From: Xaviernesmea oryzae
GTDB taxonomy: Bacteria; Pseudomonadota; Alphaproteobacteria; Rhizobiales; Rhizobiaceae
Direction: 5' to 3'
Assembly (NCBI RefSeq): GCF_900177415.1
Contig: NZ_FXAF01000001.1
Coordinates: forward strand, 2,501-66,500
DNA: 64,000 nt
The number at the start of each line of letters is the position of its first letter. Position 1 is the first letter of the stretch. Under the pieces are notes generated by a model. It was not told the DNA's origin. It did not search any database and saw nothing but the letters and a program-made list of their open reading frames with translations. The position numbers and the translations under genes are program-made. This document shows positions 8,994 through 18,223 of the stretch, in pieces.

Positions 8994-10072
8994 CCCTGTT
9001 GCTCGCCGAGCTGCGCGAGCTGGCCGGCCTGGTAGTCGGCGATCAGCGCATCGACCACTTCGTCGATCTCGCCCTCCATCATCCGGTCGAGCTTGTAGAG
9101 CGTCAGGTTGATGCGGTGGTCGGTCACGCGCCCCTGCGGAAAGTTGTAGGTGCGGATGCGCTCGGAACGGTCGCCGGAACCGACCTGGCTCTTGCGGTCG
9201 GCGGAACGTTCGCTGTCCGCCCTCTGCCGCTCCATGTCGTAAAGCCGTGAGCGCAGCACCTGCATCGCCTTGGCCCGGTTCTGGTGCTGCGATTTTTCCG
9301 AGCTGGTGACGACGATGCCGCTCGGAATATGGGTGATGCGCACCGCCGAGTCGGTGGTGTTGACGTGCTGGCCGCCCGCGCCGGACGAACGCATCGTGTC
9401 GATGCGGATGTCCTCGGGACGGATTTCGATGTCGATCTCCTCCGCCTCGGGCAGGACCGCGACGGTCGCCGCGGAGGTGTGGATACGTCCCTGCGTTTCG
9501 GTATCCGGCACACGCTGGACGCGGTGAACGCCGGATTCGAACTTCAGCTTGGAGAAGACGCCGCGCCCGGTGACCGTCGCAATGATTTCCCGGTAGCCCC
9601 CCGCTTCGCCTTCGCTCGCCGAAAGCACCTCGACCTTCCAGCCATGCGCGCTCGCATAACGCTCGTACATGCGGAAGAGATCGCCGGCGAAGAGCGCCGC
9701 CTCGTTGCCGCCGGTGCCGGCGCGGATTTCCAGGATGGCGCTTCTCTCGTCGGCGGCATCCTTCGGCAGCAGCAGGATCTGCATCTCCTTTTCGAGCGTC
9801 TCGATCCGCTCTTCCGCCTCCGGCAGCTCCATCTCGGCAAGCTCGCGCATCTCCCGGTCGGTCGCCTTGTCGGCGAGCATCGCGCGAAGGTCCGCCGCTT
9901 CCGCGACCGTCTTCTCGTATTCGCGGATCTTCCGCACCACGGGCTGCAGCTCGGCATATTCCGATGCCAGCTTCACATAGACGTCGGCGGCCGGACCTTC
10001 CGACATGCGCGCCTCGATCTCGCCGAAACGGCGCTCCAGCTCGCGCATCTTTTCAACAGGAAGCTTCGCCAA
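8990..10072 (-). CDS. prfA: Peptide chain release factor 1
   Basis: At 360 residues this is standard RF1 length. It carries the GAGGQHVN loop that triggers peptide release and the [12 protein letters not shown] region corresponding to the stop-codon recognition segment for UAA/UAG. Upstream of it, between ptsP and prfA, lies a dispersed repeat, so the two genes may not be tightly co-transcribed; prmC follows with overlapping ends. Confidence 0.97.
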   Translation of the reverse strand: MAKLPVEKMRELERRFGEIEARMSEGPAADVYVKLASEYAELQPVVRKIREYEKTVAEAADLRAMLADKATDREMRELAEMELPEAEERIETLEKEMQILLLPKDAADERSAILEIRAGTGGNEAALFAGDLFRMYERYASAHGWKVEVLSASEGEAGGYREIIATVTGRGVFSKLKFESGVHRVQRVPDTETQGRIHTSAATVAVLPEAEEIDIEIRPEDIRIDTMRSSGAGGQHVNTTDSAVRITHIPSGIVVTSSEKSQHQNRAKAMQVLRSRLYDMERQRADSERSADRKSQVGSGDRSERIRTYNFPQGRVTDHRINLTLYKLDRMMEGEIDEVVDALIADYQAGQLAQLGEQQG

Positions 10073-10096
10073 CTATAAAACTCCAACTATGCCGTT

Positions 10097-10192
10097 CGTC
10101 ATCCTCGGGCTTGTCCCGAGGATCTGCCAACCTGTCGGCGTGGATGGATCCTCGGAATATCCGCGGACTTGATCCGTGGACCGAAGATGACG
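10097..10192. repeat. Dispersed intergenic repeat, family R2, copy 2 (variant)
   Basis: The left half matches the family (CGTCATCCTCGGGCTTGTC then CCGAGGATCTGC). The right half has a different hairpin (TCCGCGGACTTG / CCGTGGACCGAAGATGACG) but keeps the inverted end ATGACG. It lies between prfA and ptsP. Confidence 0.75.
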
Positions 10193-10232
10193 GTGAGAGC
10201 ACATAGCTCGACCAATAGCCGCCATTCAATCG

Positions 10233-12506
10233 TCAAACCGGAATATTGTGAGCCTGGGCGAACCGCACAAGCAGTTCCCGGATCGGCTCGTTCGAGGTCG
10301 TGTCGTCGAGCGCGGCATTGAGCTCGGCGGCCAGGAGGTCGGCGTCGAGCCCCAGCAGCATGGCCTTGACCGGACCGATCGAGGTCGCCGCCATCGAGAC
10401 GGAACGGAAGCCGATGCCGATCAGCGCCATGGCCGAAAGCGGCTTGCCGGCCATTTCGCCGCAAAGCGTCACCGGCGTCTTGTTGCGCTCGCCGGCGCGT
10501 GCGATGTCGCGCAGGATGCGCAGGAAGGGTTTGCCCAGGTTGTCGAACCGGTCGGAGACCCGCGCATTGCCGCGGTCGGCCGCCATGGCGAACTGGAAGA
10601 GGTCGTTCGAGCCGACCGAGACGAAATCCACTTCCTGCATCAGCTCGTCGAGCTGCCACATCAGGGCCGGCACTTCCAGCATCGCGCCGAACTGCAGCTT
10701 GCGCGGCAGGCTGTGGCCGAATTTCGAAAGATGCTGCACTTCCTTCTGCATCAGGTCGCGCACCGCATGGATTTCCGAGACCTCGGTCACCATCGGCACC
10801 ATCATCCTCAGCTCGCCCCCCGCGGACGCCCTCAGAAGCGCGCGAAGCTGGGTGCGCAACAGCCCCGGCCGGTCGAGCGAAAGGCGGATCGCCCGCCAGC
10901 CGAGCGCCGGGTTTTCCTCCTCGTGGGCACGGAAATAAGAGACGACCTTGTCGCCGCCGATATCGAGCGTGCGGAAGGTCACGGTTCGGCCTGCCGCCTG
11001 CTTCATCACGTTGCGGTAGAACGCTTCCTGCTCCTCCAGCTTCGGCATGGTGGAGGCGATCATGAACTGCAGTTCGGTGCGGAAGAGGCCGATCCCGTCG
11101 GCGCCGGATTCCGTCAGCTGCGGCAGGTCGACCATCAGGCCGGCATTCATCTGCAGGCTGATGCGCTTGCCGTCCCTGGTGAGCGGCTCGACCGAGCGCA
11201 GCGCCCGGAACTGTTCCTGGCGGCGGGCGCGCAGCCGCACCTTCTCCTCGTAGGCCTTCTGCAGGTCCGCCATCGGACGCAGGTGGATTTGCCCGTCGTC
11301 GCCGTCGATGATCACCGCATCGCCGTTTTCGGCGAGCGCCACCACGCCGGCCGCCTGTCCCACCACCGGAATGCCCATGGCGCGCGCGACGATCACCACA
11401 TGGCTCGTCACCGCGCCGTCTTCCAGCACGAGGCCGCGCATGCGCTCGCGCGGATAATCCAGAAGCTCCGCCGCCCCCATGGCGCGCGCCAGGATGATCG
11501 CGTCGGCCGGGAACCCCTCCTCCGAAAGCCGGCCGGAAAAGCCGGTGAGCTGCCTGAGCAGGCGGTTGGCGAGGTCGTCGAAATCGTGCATCCGCTCGCG
11601 CAGATAGGGGTCGGTGAGGCGCATCATGCGCGCCTTGGTGTCGCTCTGCACCTTCTCGACCGCCGCCTCCGCCGTCAGCCCGTTGTGGATCGCCTCTTCC
11701 ATGCGGCGGACCCAGCCCTGGTCATGCGCGAACATGCGGTAGGTTTCGAGAACCTCCCGGTGCTCGCCCTCCTGCGCCACTTCGCGGCGCGACAGCATGT
11801 CGTCGATGGAGATGCGCAAGCTGCCCAGCGCTTCGGCGAGCCGCTGGATCTCCCTCTCCGAATCCTCGTTGAGCAGATTGGTGACGACGATGCGCGGCTC
11901 GTGCAGCACCACATGGCCGAGGCCGATGCCTTCGTTGTAGCCGTCCGCCTCGATCGTCACCGCGCGGGTCAGGTCGAGTTCCAGCCCCGGCCGGGTGATC
12001 TTCTTGAGCTCGCCGGTGGCGATCATCTCGGCGATCACCATCGCCGTGGTCTCGAGCGCTTCGAGCTCGTCCTCGCGATAGTTGCGGCTCGCCCGGTTCT
12101 GCACGACGAGAACGCCGAGCGTGCGGCCGGCGCGCAGGATCGGCACGCCGAGGAAGGAGTGGTAGATCTCTTCGCCGGTCTCCGGCAGATAGCGGAAGGC
12201 CGGATGCGCCTGCGCGTCGGAGAGGTTGAGCGGCTGGGCGGAGGCGGCGATCGTGCCGACCAGGCCCTGGCCCATCTTCAGTTGCGAAAGGTGGACGGCT
12301 TCCTTCTTGAGGCCTTCGGTCGCGTAGAGTTCGAGAACGCCGTCGGAGCGGAGCACGTAGACGGAGCAGACCTCGGCCACCATGTTGCTGGCGATCTGGC
12401 GGACGATCCGGTCAAGACGCTCCTGTGGGTCGAGCGGCTCCGCCATCAATTCGCGCAGCCGTTTCAAAAGAACGCGCGGACCAGCCGACAGGTCTCTCAT
12501 CGGCAT
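10233..12506 (-). CDS. ptsP: Phosphoenolpyruvate-protein phosphotransferase PtsP (enzyme I-Ntr)
   Basis: The 757-residue protein is the first phosphotransferase of the nitrogen-related PTS. A GAF domain (about 25-165) is followed by the PEP-utilising N-domain, the mobile phosphohistidine domain with TSHVVIVARAMGIP (active His near residue 370), and the C-terminal PEP-binding barrel with the SVGSNDLFQF signature. The GAF domain replaces nothing in enzyme I proper and marks EI-Ntr. It phosphorylates NPr, then EIIA-Ntr, and influences K+ and nitrogen/carbon balance. GGGAG with good spacing supports the first ATG. It lies 73 bases downstream of lysC on the same strand. Confidence 0.96.
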   Translation of the reverse strand: MPMRDLSAGPRVLLKRLRELMAEPLDPQERLDRIVRQIASNMVAEVCSVYVLRSDGVLELYATEGLKKEAVHLSQLKMGQGLVGTIAASAQPLNLSDAQAHPAFRYLPETGEEIYHSFLGVPILRAGRTLGVLVVQNRASRNYREDELEALETTAMVIAEMIATGELKKITRPGLELDLTRAVTIEADGYNEGIGLGHVVLHEPRIVVTNLLNEDSEREIQRLAEALGSLRISIDDMLSRREVAQEGEHREVLETYRMFAHDQGWVRRMEEAIHNGLTAEAAVEKVQSDTKARMMRLTDPYLRERMHDFDDLANRLLRQLTGFSGRLSEEGFPADAIILARAMGAAELLDYPRERMRGLVLEDGAVTSHVVIVARAMGIPVVGQAAGVVALAENGDAVIIDGDDGQIHLRPMADLQKAYEEKVRLRARRQEQFRALRSVEPLTRDGKRISLQMNAGLMVDLPQLTESGADGIGLFRTELQFMIASTMPKLEEQEAFYRNVMKQAAGRTVTFRTLDIGGDKVVSYFRAHEEENPALGWRAIRLSLDRPGLLRTQLRALLRASAGGELRMMVPMVTEVSEIHAVRDLMQKEVQHLSKFGHSLPRKLQFGAMLEVPALMWQLDELMQEVDFVSVGSNDLFQFAMAADRGNARVSDRFDNLGKPFLRILRDIARAGERNKTPVTLCGEMAGKPLSAMALIGIGFRSVSMAATSIGPVKAMLLGLDADLLAAELNAALDDTTSNEPIRELLVRFAQAHNIPV

Positions 12507-12579
12507 CAGTGCTCCCGAACCCAGGTCATCCTATCCGGGATGGCGCGCCCGAATGCCGGCGCGCCGAACCGGCTCACCA

Positions 12580-13854
12580 TCAACTCTTATCGAGACCGTA
12601 GGCGGAATGCAAAGTCCGAACTGCGAGTTCAGAATAAGCGCCGTCGATCAGGATGGAAATCTTGATTTCCGACGTGGTGATCGCCTTGATGTTGATGCCT
12701 TTTTCGGCAAGTGCCTTGAAAGCGTGCGCGGCGACGCCCGCATGGCTGCGCATGCCGATGCCGATGACCGAGACCTTGGCGAGGCCTGATTCGCTCTGGG
12801 CGACGTCGAAGCCGATCTTGGCCTTGTTGTCGTCGAGCACCTTCAGCGCCTTCTGCACGTCGCCCGAAGGCACCGTGAAGGTCATGTCGGTCTTCGAACC
12901 GTCTTCCGACGTGTTCTGCACGATCATGTCGACGTTGATATGCGCTTCGGCGAGCGGCCCGAAGATCGCGGCCGAGACGCCCGGCCGGTCGGCGAGCCGC
13001 CGCAGCGAGATCTGCGCTTCATCCTTGGCATAGGCGATGCCGGTGACGACTTCCTGTTCCACGATTTCTTCCTCGTCGCAAATCAAAGTGCCGGGCGGGT
13101 TCAAAAGGTCGCCCATGCCCGGCGCATCGGGATCCTCGAAACTGGAGCGCACGAAGGTGCGGACCTTGTGGACCATGGCAAGCTCGACCGAGCGCACCTG
13201 CAGGACCTTCGAGCCGAGGGATGCCATTTCCAGCATTTCCTCGAAGGAGACCTTCTTCATGCGGCGCGCGGCCGGCACGATGCGCGGGTCGGTCGTGTAG
13301 ACGCCGTCCACGTCCGTGTAGATGTCGCAGCGGTCGGCCTTTACGGCGGCGGCGATCGCCACGGCCGAAGTGTCGGAACCGCCGCGGCCGAGGGTGGCGA
13401 TGCGGTTGTCCGGGCCGAGCCCCTGGAAACCCGCGACGACCGCCACCTGTCCCTCGCCCATCCGCTTGACGATCTCGGAACCGTCGATCTCCATGATGCG
13501 GGCCGCGCCATGGGCGTTGTCGGTGCGGATCGGGATCTGCCAGCCCTGCCAGGAACGGGCGTTGATGCCCATGGATTGCAGCGTGATCGCGAGAAGCCCG
13601 GAGGTCACCTGCTCGCCGGAAGCGACGACGGCGTCGTATTCGCGCGCATCGTAGAAGGGCGAATTGGCGCCCGTCACCTTCGGCGCGTCCTGGACCCAGC
13701 CGACCAGTTCGTTGGTCTTGCCGGACATTGCCGAGACGACGACCGCCACCTCGTGGCCTGCCTCGACCTCCCGTTTCACATGGCGCGCGACGTTGTGGAT
13801 ACGTTCGAGATTGGCGACGGACGTGCCGCCGAACTTCATGACGATGCGAGCCAT
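12580..13854 (-). CDS. lysC: Aspartate kinase
   Basis: This 424-residue enzyme phosphorylates aspartate at the head of Lys/Thr/Met/diaminopimelate synthesis. The N-terminus has the KFGGTSV nucleotide/aspartate motif; the C-terminal 160 residues form tandem ACT domains (VSVIGIGMRSHAGVAAHAF and ITTSEIKIS), so allosteric feedback by lysine and/or threonine is expected. It is followed by ptsP. In rhizobia I expect ubiG to be its divergent neighbour; here about 13 kb of other genes lie in between. Confidence 0.96.
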   Translation of the reverse strand: MARIVMKFGGTSVANLERIHNVARHVKREVEAGHEVAVVVSAMSGKTNELVGWVQDAPKVTGANSPFYDAREYDAVVASGEQVTSGLLAITLQSMGINARSWQGWQIPIRTDNAHGAARIMEIDGSEIVKRMGEGQVAVVAGFQGLGPDNRIATLGRGGSDTSAVAIAAAVKADRCDIYTDVDGVYTTDPRIVPAARRMKKVSFEEMLEMASLGSKVLQVRSVELAMVHKVRTFVRSSFEDPDAPGMGDLLNPPGTLICDEEEIVEQEVVTGIAYAKDEAQISLRRLADRPGVSAAIFGPLAEAHINVDMIVQNTSEDGSKTDMTFTVPSGDVQKALKVLDDNKAKIGFDVAQSESGLAKVSVIGIGMRSHAGVAAHAFKALAEKGINIKAITTSEIKISILIDGAYSELAVRTLHSAYGLDKS

Positions 13855-14046
13855 ACGACCAAAACCACTCTTTCGCCCAGGCCTGAAGCGCCCGGACGTC
13901 TCCTTTCCAACGCCTCGAAATCCCCTTCCCTCAGGACGGGATCGTCGAGTTGCGGGGTCTCTTATCGAAAAGGGTGAAAGGGCGCAATGGCCGGAGCATA
14001 GGCGAACGGTACGCTCGTCATAAATGCTTCGCTAGGGGCACGCATG

Positions 14047-14071
14047 AAAAGGGCCGCCCGATGAGCGGCCC
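14047..14071 (-). terminator. Terminator of the SH3-protein gene
   Basis: On the minus strand GGGCCGC, a 7-base loop and GCGGCCC are followed by TTTT, 16 bases after the stop codon. Confidence 0.8.
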
Positions 14072-14086
14072 CGTAGTCGGGTCTGG

Positions 14087-14932
14087 TCAGTTGTCGCCGG
14101 TGGTTCCGGGCCTCTGGCAACTCGGCGTCCAGCAGACCTCACCATCCCGGTTTACCCTTTGCGGAGGACGGCGATCCTCGCCCCGCTCCACCCTTTGCGG
14201 CGGGCGACGGTCGTCATTCCGCTCCACTCTCGGCGGCGGGCGGCGGTCGTCGTTCCTGTCAACGCGCGGCGGCGGCCTGCGGTCGTCGTCGCGGTCGACG
14301 CGCGGCGGCGGGCGGCGATCGTCACGATCGCGGTCCCTGCCCCGGTCGCGGTCCCGATCCCACCGGTCACGGTCGCGGTCACGGTCGCGGTCCCAGCGGG
14401 GCGGATCCCGATCCCGGTCCCAGCGCGGCGGGTCACGATCCCACCGTGGAGGATCACGGTCCCAGCGCGGGGGGTCGCGGTCCCAGCGCGGCGGCGGCGG
14501 AGGCGGGCGGCGGTCGACCCGGTCCCAGTCGTAGCGGCGCCAGCGGTCGCGGTCGCGGTAGAAGTCGCGGTCGCGATAGTAGCGGCCCCAATAGGTATCG
14601 ACGTCGAAGGTGATCATGGGAATGCCGAGCGGACGGTAATATTGCGGCCCGACATAGACCCGGTTGGATTGATAGCTGGCCTGGACATAGGTGCCGGACA
14701 CCCAGCCGCGGCCGCCGAAAAACTGCACGTCGCACCAGTTGACGCTGCTCATGCAGCCGTAGATGGTGACGGGCGTCCCGACCGGAATGACGGTGACGGC
14801 GGGGTAGCCGGTGCTCGGTCCGGACCGCATGTTGACATTGGCCGTGGCGAAGCCGCGCACCGCCGCCTCCGCAAGCGACGGCGCCACGAACATGGCGCAC
14901 AGAGCCGCAACGGACATGAGAATTTTCTTCAC
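14087..14932 (-). CDS. Secreted SH3 domain protein with Asp/Arg/Pro repeat tail
   Basis: The GTG at 14932 is preceded by AGGAGGA at ideal spacing and gives 281 residues starting with a clear signal peptide (MKKILMSVAALCAMFVAPSLAEA). Residues about 25-85 form a bacterial SH3 domain (VNMRSGPSTGYPAV...GWVSGTYV) with two Cys that may pair. The C-terminal half is low complexity: repeats of PPRWDRD followed by five DDRRPPPRVDR-type units, ending in a short tail with two more Cys. A periplasmic or surface location, perhaps wall-binding, is inferred. The repeats are nearly identical in DNA, so length variation between strains is likely. A longer in-frame start at 15028 has no ribosome-binding site. 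Confidence 0.85.
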   Translation of the reverse strand: MKKILMSVAALCAMFVAPSLAEAAVRGFATANVNMRSGPSTGYPAVTVIPVGTPVTIYGCMSSVNWCDVQFFGGRGWVSGTYVQASYQSNRVYVGPQYYRPLGIPMITFDVDTYWGRYYRDRDFYRDRDRWRRYDWDRVDRRPPPPPPRWDRDPPRWDRDPPRWDRDPPRWDRDRDPPRWDRDRDRDRDRWDRDRDRGRDRDRDDRRPPPRVDRDDDRRPPPRVDRNDDRRPPPRVERNDDRRPPQRVERGEDRRPPQRVNRDGEVCWTPSCQRPGTTGDN

Positions 14933-15077
14933 GGGCTTCCTCCTGAGAAACCTTGATTGGCGTCCGAACAGGCGTTCCGATCTGCCGGCGGATTTCCGCC
15001 GACCTATCAATGTTCGAGGCGGCTGCATTGTTCCAGCAGGCCTCTGAATGGCGCATGAATAAGCCGTTTGGCTTGCG

Positions 15078-16136
15078 TTAAGCCTGCCGCCGCTTCGCAG
15101 GCCCCGTCGACTGCCGTTCGGCGATATGGCAGGCGAGCTCCACCCGTCGCGGCGGAACGGAAAATCCGGACATGTCGTCGCGCAGGAGATCGAGCGCCAC
15201 CGAACCGAGTTCGCGCATGGGGATGTGCATCGTCGTCAGCGGCGGATTGAGGAAGGCGGCTTGCGGCAGGTCGTCCATGCCCATGACGGACACGTCGCCG
15301 GGCACGGAATAGCCCGCCTGCTGCACGCCCATCATCGCGCCGACCGCGAGGCTGTCGCCGGCGGTGAGCACGGCGGTGAAATCGAGCCCTTTCGTGCGGA
15401 TGCGCTCGCCGATCGCCTGGGCGGCAAGCTCCGGCAGCCAGTCGTCCACCGGCACGACCAGATCGGCCGGACAGGGCAGCCCGTGCTGGAGAAGCGCGTC
15501 CTGCCAGCCCTCGCGGCGTCGGTCGATGGTGCGCCGGCCGGGCCGCATCAGGAAAAGGATGCGGCTGTGGCCGAGCCGGATCAGGTAATCCGCCGCAAGA
15601 TGCGCCGCCGAGCGGTTGCAGGGCGTCACGCTCGAAAGCCGCATAGTGGGATCGTCGCCGTTGATCAGCACGACCGGCTTGCCGAAGCCGCGGGTCGCCG
15701 CCAGCATGCCCTCGTCGTCGACGGTGAGGAACAGGAGCCCCGCCACGTCGGGATCGGTCCGTGCCTCTTCCAGCACGACCTTTTCCTCCGCCTCGTCGGC
15801 CACGGCGCGGGTGACGATGTCGAGACCCAGCGCCTGCGCCCTATCCCTCAACCCTTCGAGCACGTAGAGCGTGAACTGGTTGCGCACGTAGTCGATCATC
15901 GCCGCGCTCGAGGCGGCGAGCACCACCTTCTTGCCGGCGACCGGCGTCGGCACCGCGTAGTTGATGTCCTTCGCCGCCTCCAGGATGCGCTGGCGGATAT
16001 CGGCCCGGACACCTTTCTCGCCGGCGATCGCCCGCGACACGGTGCTCAGCGAAACCCCCACCTTTTCCGCTATGTCCTCCAGCCGCACCCGCCGGCTCTT
16101 CTTGCCGCGTTTGCCAGGAACGATCGAGGTTGCCAT
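15078..16136 (-). CDS. LacI family transcriptional regulator of the uronide island
   Basis: A 352-residue LacI/GalR-type repressor: basic N-terminus, helix-turn-helix VRLEDIAEKVGVSLSTVSRAI (about 15-40), hinge, then a periplasmic-binding-protein-like effector domain. The ATG at 16136 is chosen because GGAGGACGGC precedes it; the longer frame to 16190 has no such site. It is transcribed away from the GH105-kduI-ABC operon with about 150 bases between, and a LacI-type palindrome lies in that gap. It probably represses the operon until an unsaturated uronide or its breakdown product binds; the inducer is a guess. Confidence 0.92.
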   Translation of the reverse strand: MATSIVPGKRGKKSRRVRLEDIAEKVGVSLSTVSRAIAGEKGVRADIRQRILEAAKDINYAVPTPVAGKKVVLAASSAAMIDYVRNQFTLYVLEGLRDRAQALGLDIVTRAVADEAEEKVVLEEARTDPDVAGLLFLTVDDEGMLAATRGFGKPVVLINGDDPTMRLSSVTPCNRSAAHLAADYLIRLGHSRILFLMRPGRRTIDRRREGWQDALLQHGLPCPADLVVPVDDWLPELAAQAIGERIRTKGLDFTAVLTAGDSLAVGAMMGVQQAGYSVPGDVSVMGMDDLPQAAFLNPPLTTMHIPMRELGSVALDLLRDDMSGFSVPPRRVELACHIAERQSTGPAKRRQA

Positions 16137-16180
16137 GCCGTCCTCCCGTAAATCAGCCAGCAGACTGCAAAAAATTTTCA

Positions 16181-16192
16181 GATTGCGCAATC
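16181..16192. promoter_or_regulatory. Candidate LacI-family operator
   Basis: GATTGCGCAATC is a perfect 12-bp palindrome with the central CG usual for LacI-family sites. It lies in the divergent gap between the regulator and the GH105 gene, and is flanked on both sides by direct copies of AATTTTCAGAT. Location and symmetry fit autoregulation plus control of the operon. Confidence 0.6.
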
Positions 16193-16285
16193 AATTTTCA
16201 GATGTTTTCATGAAGTCGCCGTCCGGGAGAGACGGGATCGACAGGATTGCGCGCCCTTGCGGGGCGCCGCGGGAGGAATTGCATA

Positions 16286-17383
16286 ATGGGCCTTTCAGCC
16301 CGGGATCTCCGTGAGAAGCTCGACCGCCTGGTGGCCGGCATGACCGGCCTTCGCCACGATGGGCGCTTCCACGAACCCAATCTCGACGGCACCGCCGGCG
16401 ACTACATCTCTTTCGACAGCTGGGAATGGCCGCAGGGCGTCGGTCTCTACGGCCTGATCCGCCTCTGGCTCTTCACCGGCCGCGACGATCTCAAGGCCCT
16501 CATCGAGAACTGGTATTCCGCCCGCATCGAGGCCGGCCTTCCCTCCCTCAATGTCAACACCACCGCGCCGATGCTGGGTCTCTCCGTCCTGTGGCGCGAG
16601 ACCCGCGACCCGCGCTGGCAGCCCGTGCTCGATGCCTGGGCCGACCGCGTCATGAGCGAGATGGGCCGCACCGAGGAAGGCGCCTTCGAACACCACGTCT
16701 CCGACAAGGTGAACGACGACGAGCTCTGGGACGACACGCTTTATATGGTCGCCCTCTTCCTCGCCTCCTACGGTCAGGCGAGCGGCCGCGCCGAGCTGGT
16801 CGATGAAGCGGCAAAGCAGTTCCTCGTCCACACCCGTTATCTTGCGGACCGTAAGACCGGCCTCTGGTTCCACGGCTGGACGTTCGACGGCCGGCACAAT
16901 TTCGCCGAAGCCCGCTGGGCGCGCGGCAATGCCTGGATCACCGCCGGCATGCTGGACCTCTTCGATCTTGCCGAAATGGGCAGGCCGGTGAAGGATTATC
17001 TCCTCGGCGTGCTGGTGGCGCAGGTGAACGCGCTCCTGCCGCTGCAGACCGCCTCCGGCGCCTGGCGCACCCTGCTCGACGACCCCTCTTCCTACGAGGA
17101 GATTTCCGCCACCGCCGGCATCGGCTACGGCCTGCTCAAGGGCTACCGCCTCGGCCTCGGCACCCGTGAATGGCGCGTGGCCGGCCTCAAGGCCGTTGAA
17201 GCCGTGCTTGCCAATATCGACGGAACCGGCACCGTGCTGAACGTCTCCTACGGCACCCGCATGGGCCACGACCTGCAATTCTATCGGGACATTCCGATCC
17301 AGCCGACCGGCTATGGACAGGCGCTTGCGATCCTCTGCCTTTCCGAAGCCCTGCGGCACGTCGATTCGGGAGAAGCGGCATGA
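16286..17383 (+). CDS. Glycoside hydrolase family 105 (unsaturated uronyl hydrolase)
   Basis: A 365-residue (alpha/alpha) barrel enzyme of the GH88/GH105 type, which hydrates the 4,5-double bond of an unsaturated uronic acid at the non-reducing end of a lyase product so that the sugar falls off. Family features include SFDSWEWPQGVGLYGL near the N-terminus, the acidic site DELWDDTLYMVALFLA (Asp149/Asp150), and C-terminal QPTGYGQALAILCLSEAL. No signal peptide is visible, so it acts in the cytoplasm on imported oligosaccharides. The ATG at 16286 has GGAGGAATTGCATA before it. It overlaps kduI by 4 bases. The GH105 (rhamnogalacturonan-type) call is favoured over GH88 by overall pattern only. Confidence 0.88.
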   Translation: MGLSARDLREKLDRLVAGMTGLRHDGRFHEPNLDGTAGDYISFDSWEWPQGVGLYGLIRLWLFTGRDDLKALIENWYSARIEAGLPSLNVNTTAPMLGLSVLWRETRDPRWQPVLDAWADRVMSEMGRTEEGAFEHHVSDKVNDDELWDDTLYMVALFLASYGQASGRAELVDEAAKQFLVHTRYLADRKTGLWFHGWTFDGRHNFAEARWARGNAWITAGMLDLFDLAEMGRPVKDYLLGVLVAQVNALLPLQTASGAWRTLLDDPSSYEEISATAGIGYGLLKGYRLGLGTREWRVAGLKAVEAVLANIDGTGTVLNVSYGTRMGHDLQFYRDIPIQPTGYGQALAILCLSEALRHVDSGEAA

Positions 17384-18216
17384 CGATGAAAGTGCTTTAC
17401 GGGGCAGGCCCCGAAGACATCAAGACCTATGACACCGCGCGCCTGCGCGCCGAGTTCCTGATGGAAGACCTCTTCCGGGAGGATAAGGTCAGTTTCACCT
17501 ATACCCATGTGGACCGCCTGATCCTCGGCGGCGCGGTTCCGATCTCGCAGACGCTCGCCTTCGGCTCGGGAGAGGATATCGGCACGCCCTTCCTGCTTTC
17601 GGCCCGCGAGATGGGCGTCGCCAATCTCGGCGGCACCGGCACGATCGTGGTCGACGGCAAGAGCTTCACGCTGGAAAACCGCGACGTGCTTTATATCGGC
17701 CGCGGCGCGCGCGAAATCTCGGCCGCCAGCGCCGACGCCGATAATCCCGCCCGCTTCTACATGAACTCCGTGCCGGCCGGCGCCGACATCCCGCACCGCC
17801 TCATCAAGCGGGCCGAATCCAAGCTGCTGACCTTCGGCGATCCCAAGCGCGCCAATCTCCGGAACCTTAGGATGTACATCCATCCGGAGGTCACGCCGTC
17901 CTGCCTGCTTCTGCTCGGCATCACCGACCTTTCCGAGGGCAGCATCTGGAACACCATGCCGCCGCACCTGCACGAGCGCCGCATGGAAGCCTATTGCTAT
18001 TTCGACCTGCCCGAAGAGGAGAGGGTCATCCACCTGATGGGCCGGCCGGAAGAGACGCGCCATCTCGTCGTGAAAAATCTCGACGCGGTGCTCTCGCCCG
18101 CCTGGTCGATCCATATGGGCGCCGGCACGGCGCAATATGCCTTCGTCTGGGGCATGACCGGCGAGAACCAGGAATATAACGACGTGGCTCCCGTGGCCCT
18201 CAGCGAATTGAGATAA
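17380..18216 (+). CDS. kduI: 5-dehydro-4-deoxy-D-glucuronate isomerase
   Basis: At 278 residues this is the same length as E. coli KduI. The four zinc ligands of that enzyme are all present at the same positions: His196 and His198 in HLHERR, Glu203, and His245. It isomerises 4-deoxy-L-threo-5-hexosulose uronate, the open form of the unsaturated uronic acid, to 3-deoxy-D-glycero-2,5-hexodiulosonate, the next step after GH105. The next enzyme, KduD, is not in this window. It is coupled to the GH105 gene by ATGA overlap with GGGAG upstream. Confidence 0.95.
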   Translation: MTMKVLYGAGPEDIKTYDTARLRAEFLMEDLFREDKVSFTYTHVDRLILGGAVPISQTLAFGSGEDIGTPFLLSAREMGVANLGGTGTIVVDGKSFTLENRDVLYIGRGAREISAASADADNPARFYMNSVPAGADIPHRLIKRAESKLLTFGDPKRANLRNLRMYIHPEVTPSCLLLLGITDLSEGSIWNTMPPHLHERRMEAYCYFDLPEEERVIHLMGRPEETRHLVVKNLDAVLSPAWSIHMGAGTAQYAFVWGMTGENQEYNDVAPVALSELR

Positions 18217-18223
18217 GACTGCC

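Noticed and set aside
14087..14600. Regular DNA repeats that might suggest a CRISPR array
   Set aside because: Units are in-frame codon repeats of a coding region without unique spacers; no cas genes in the window.
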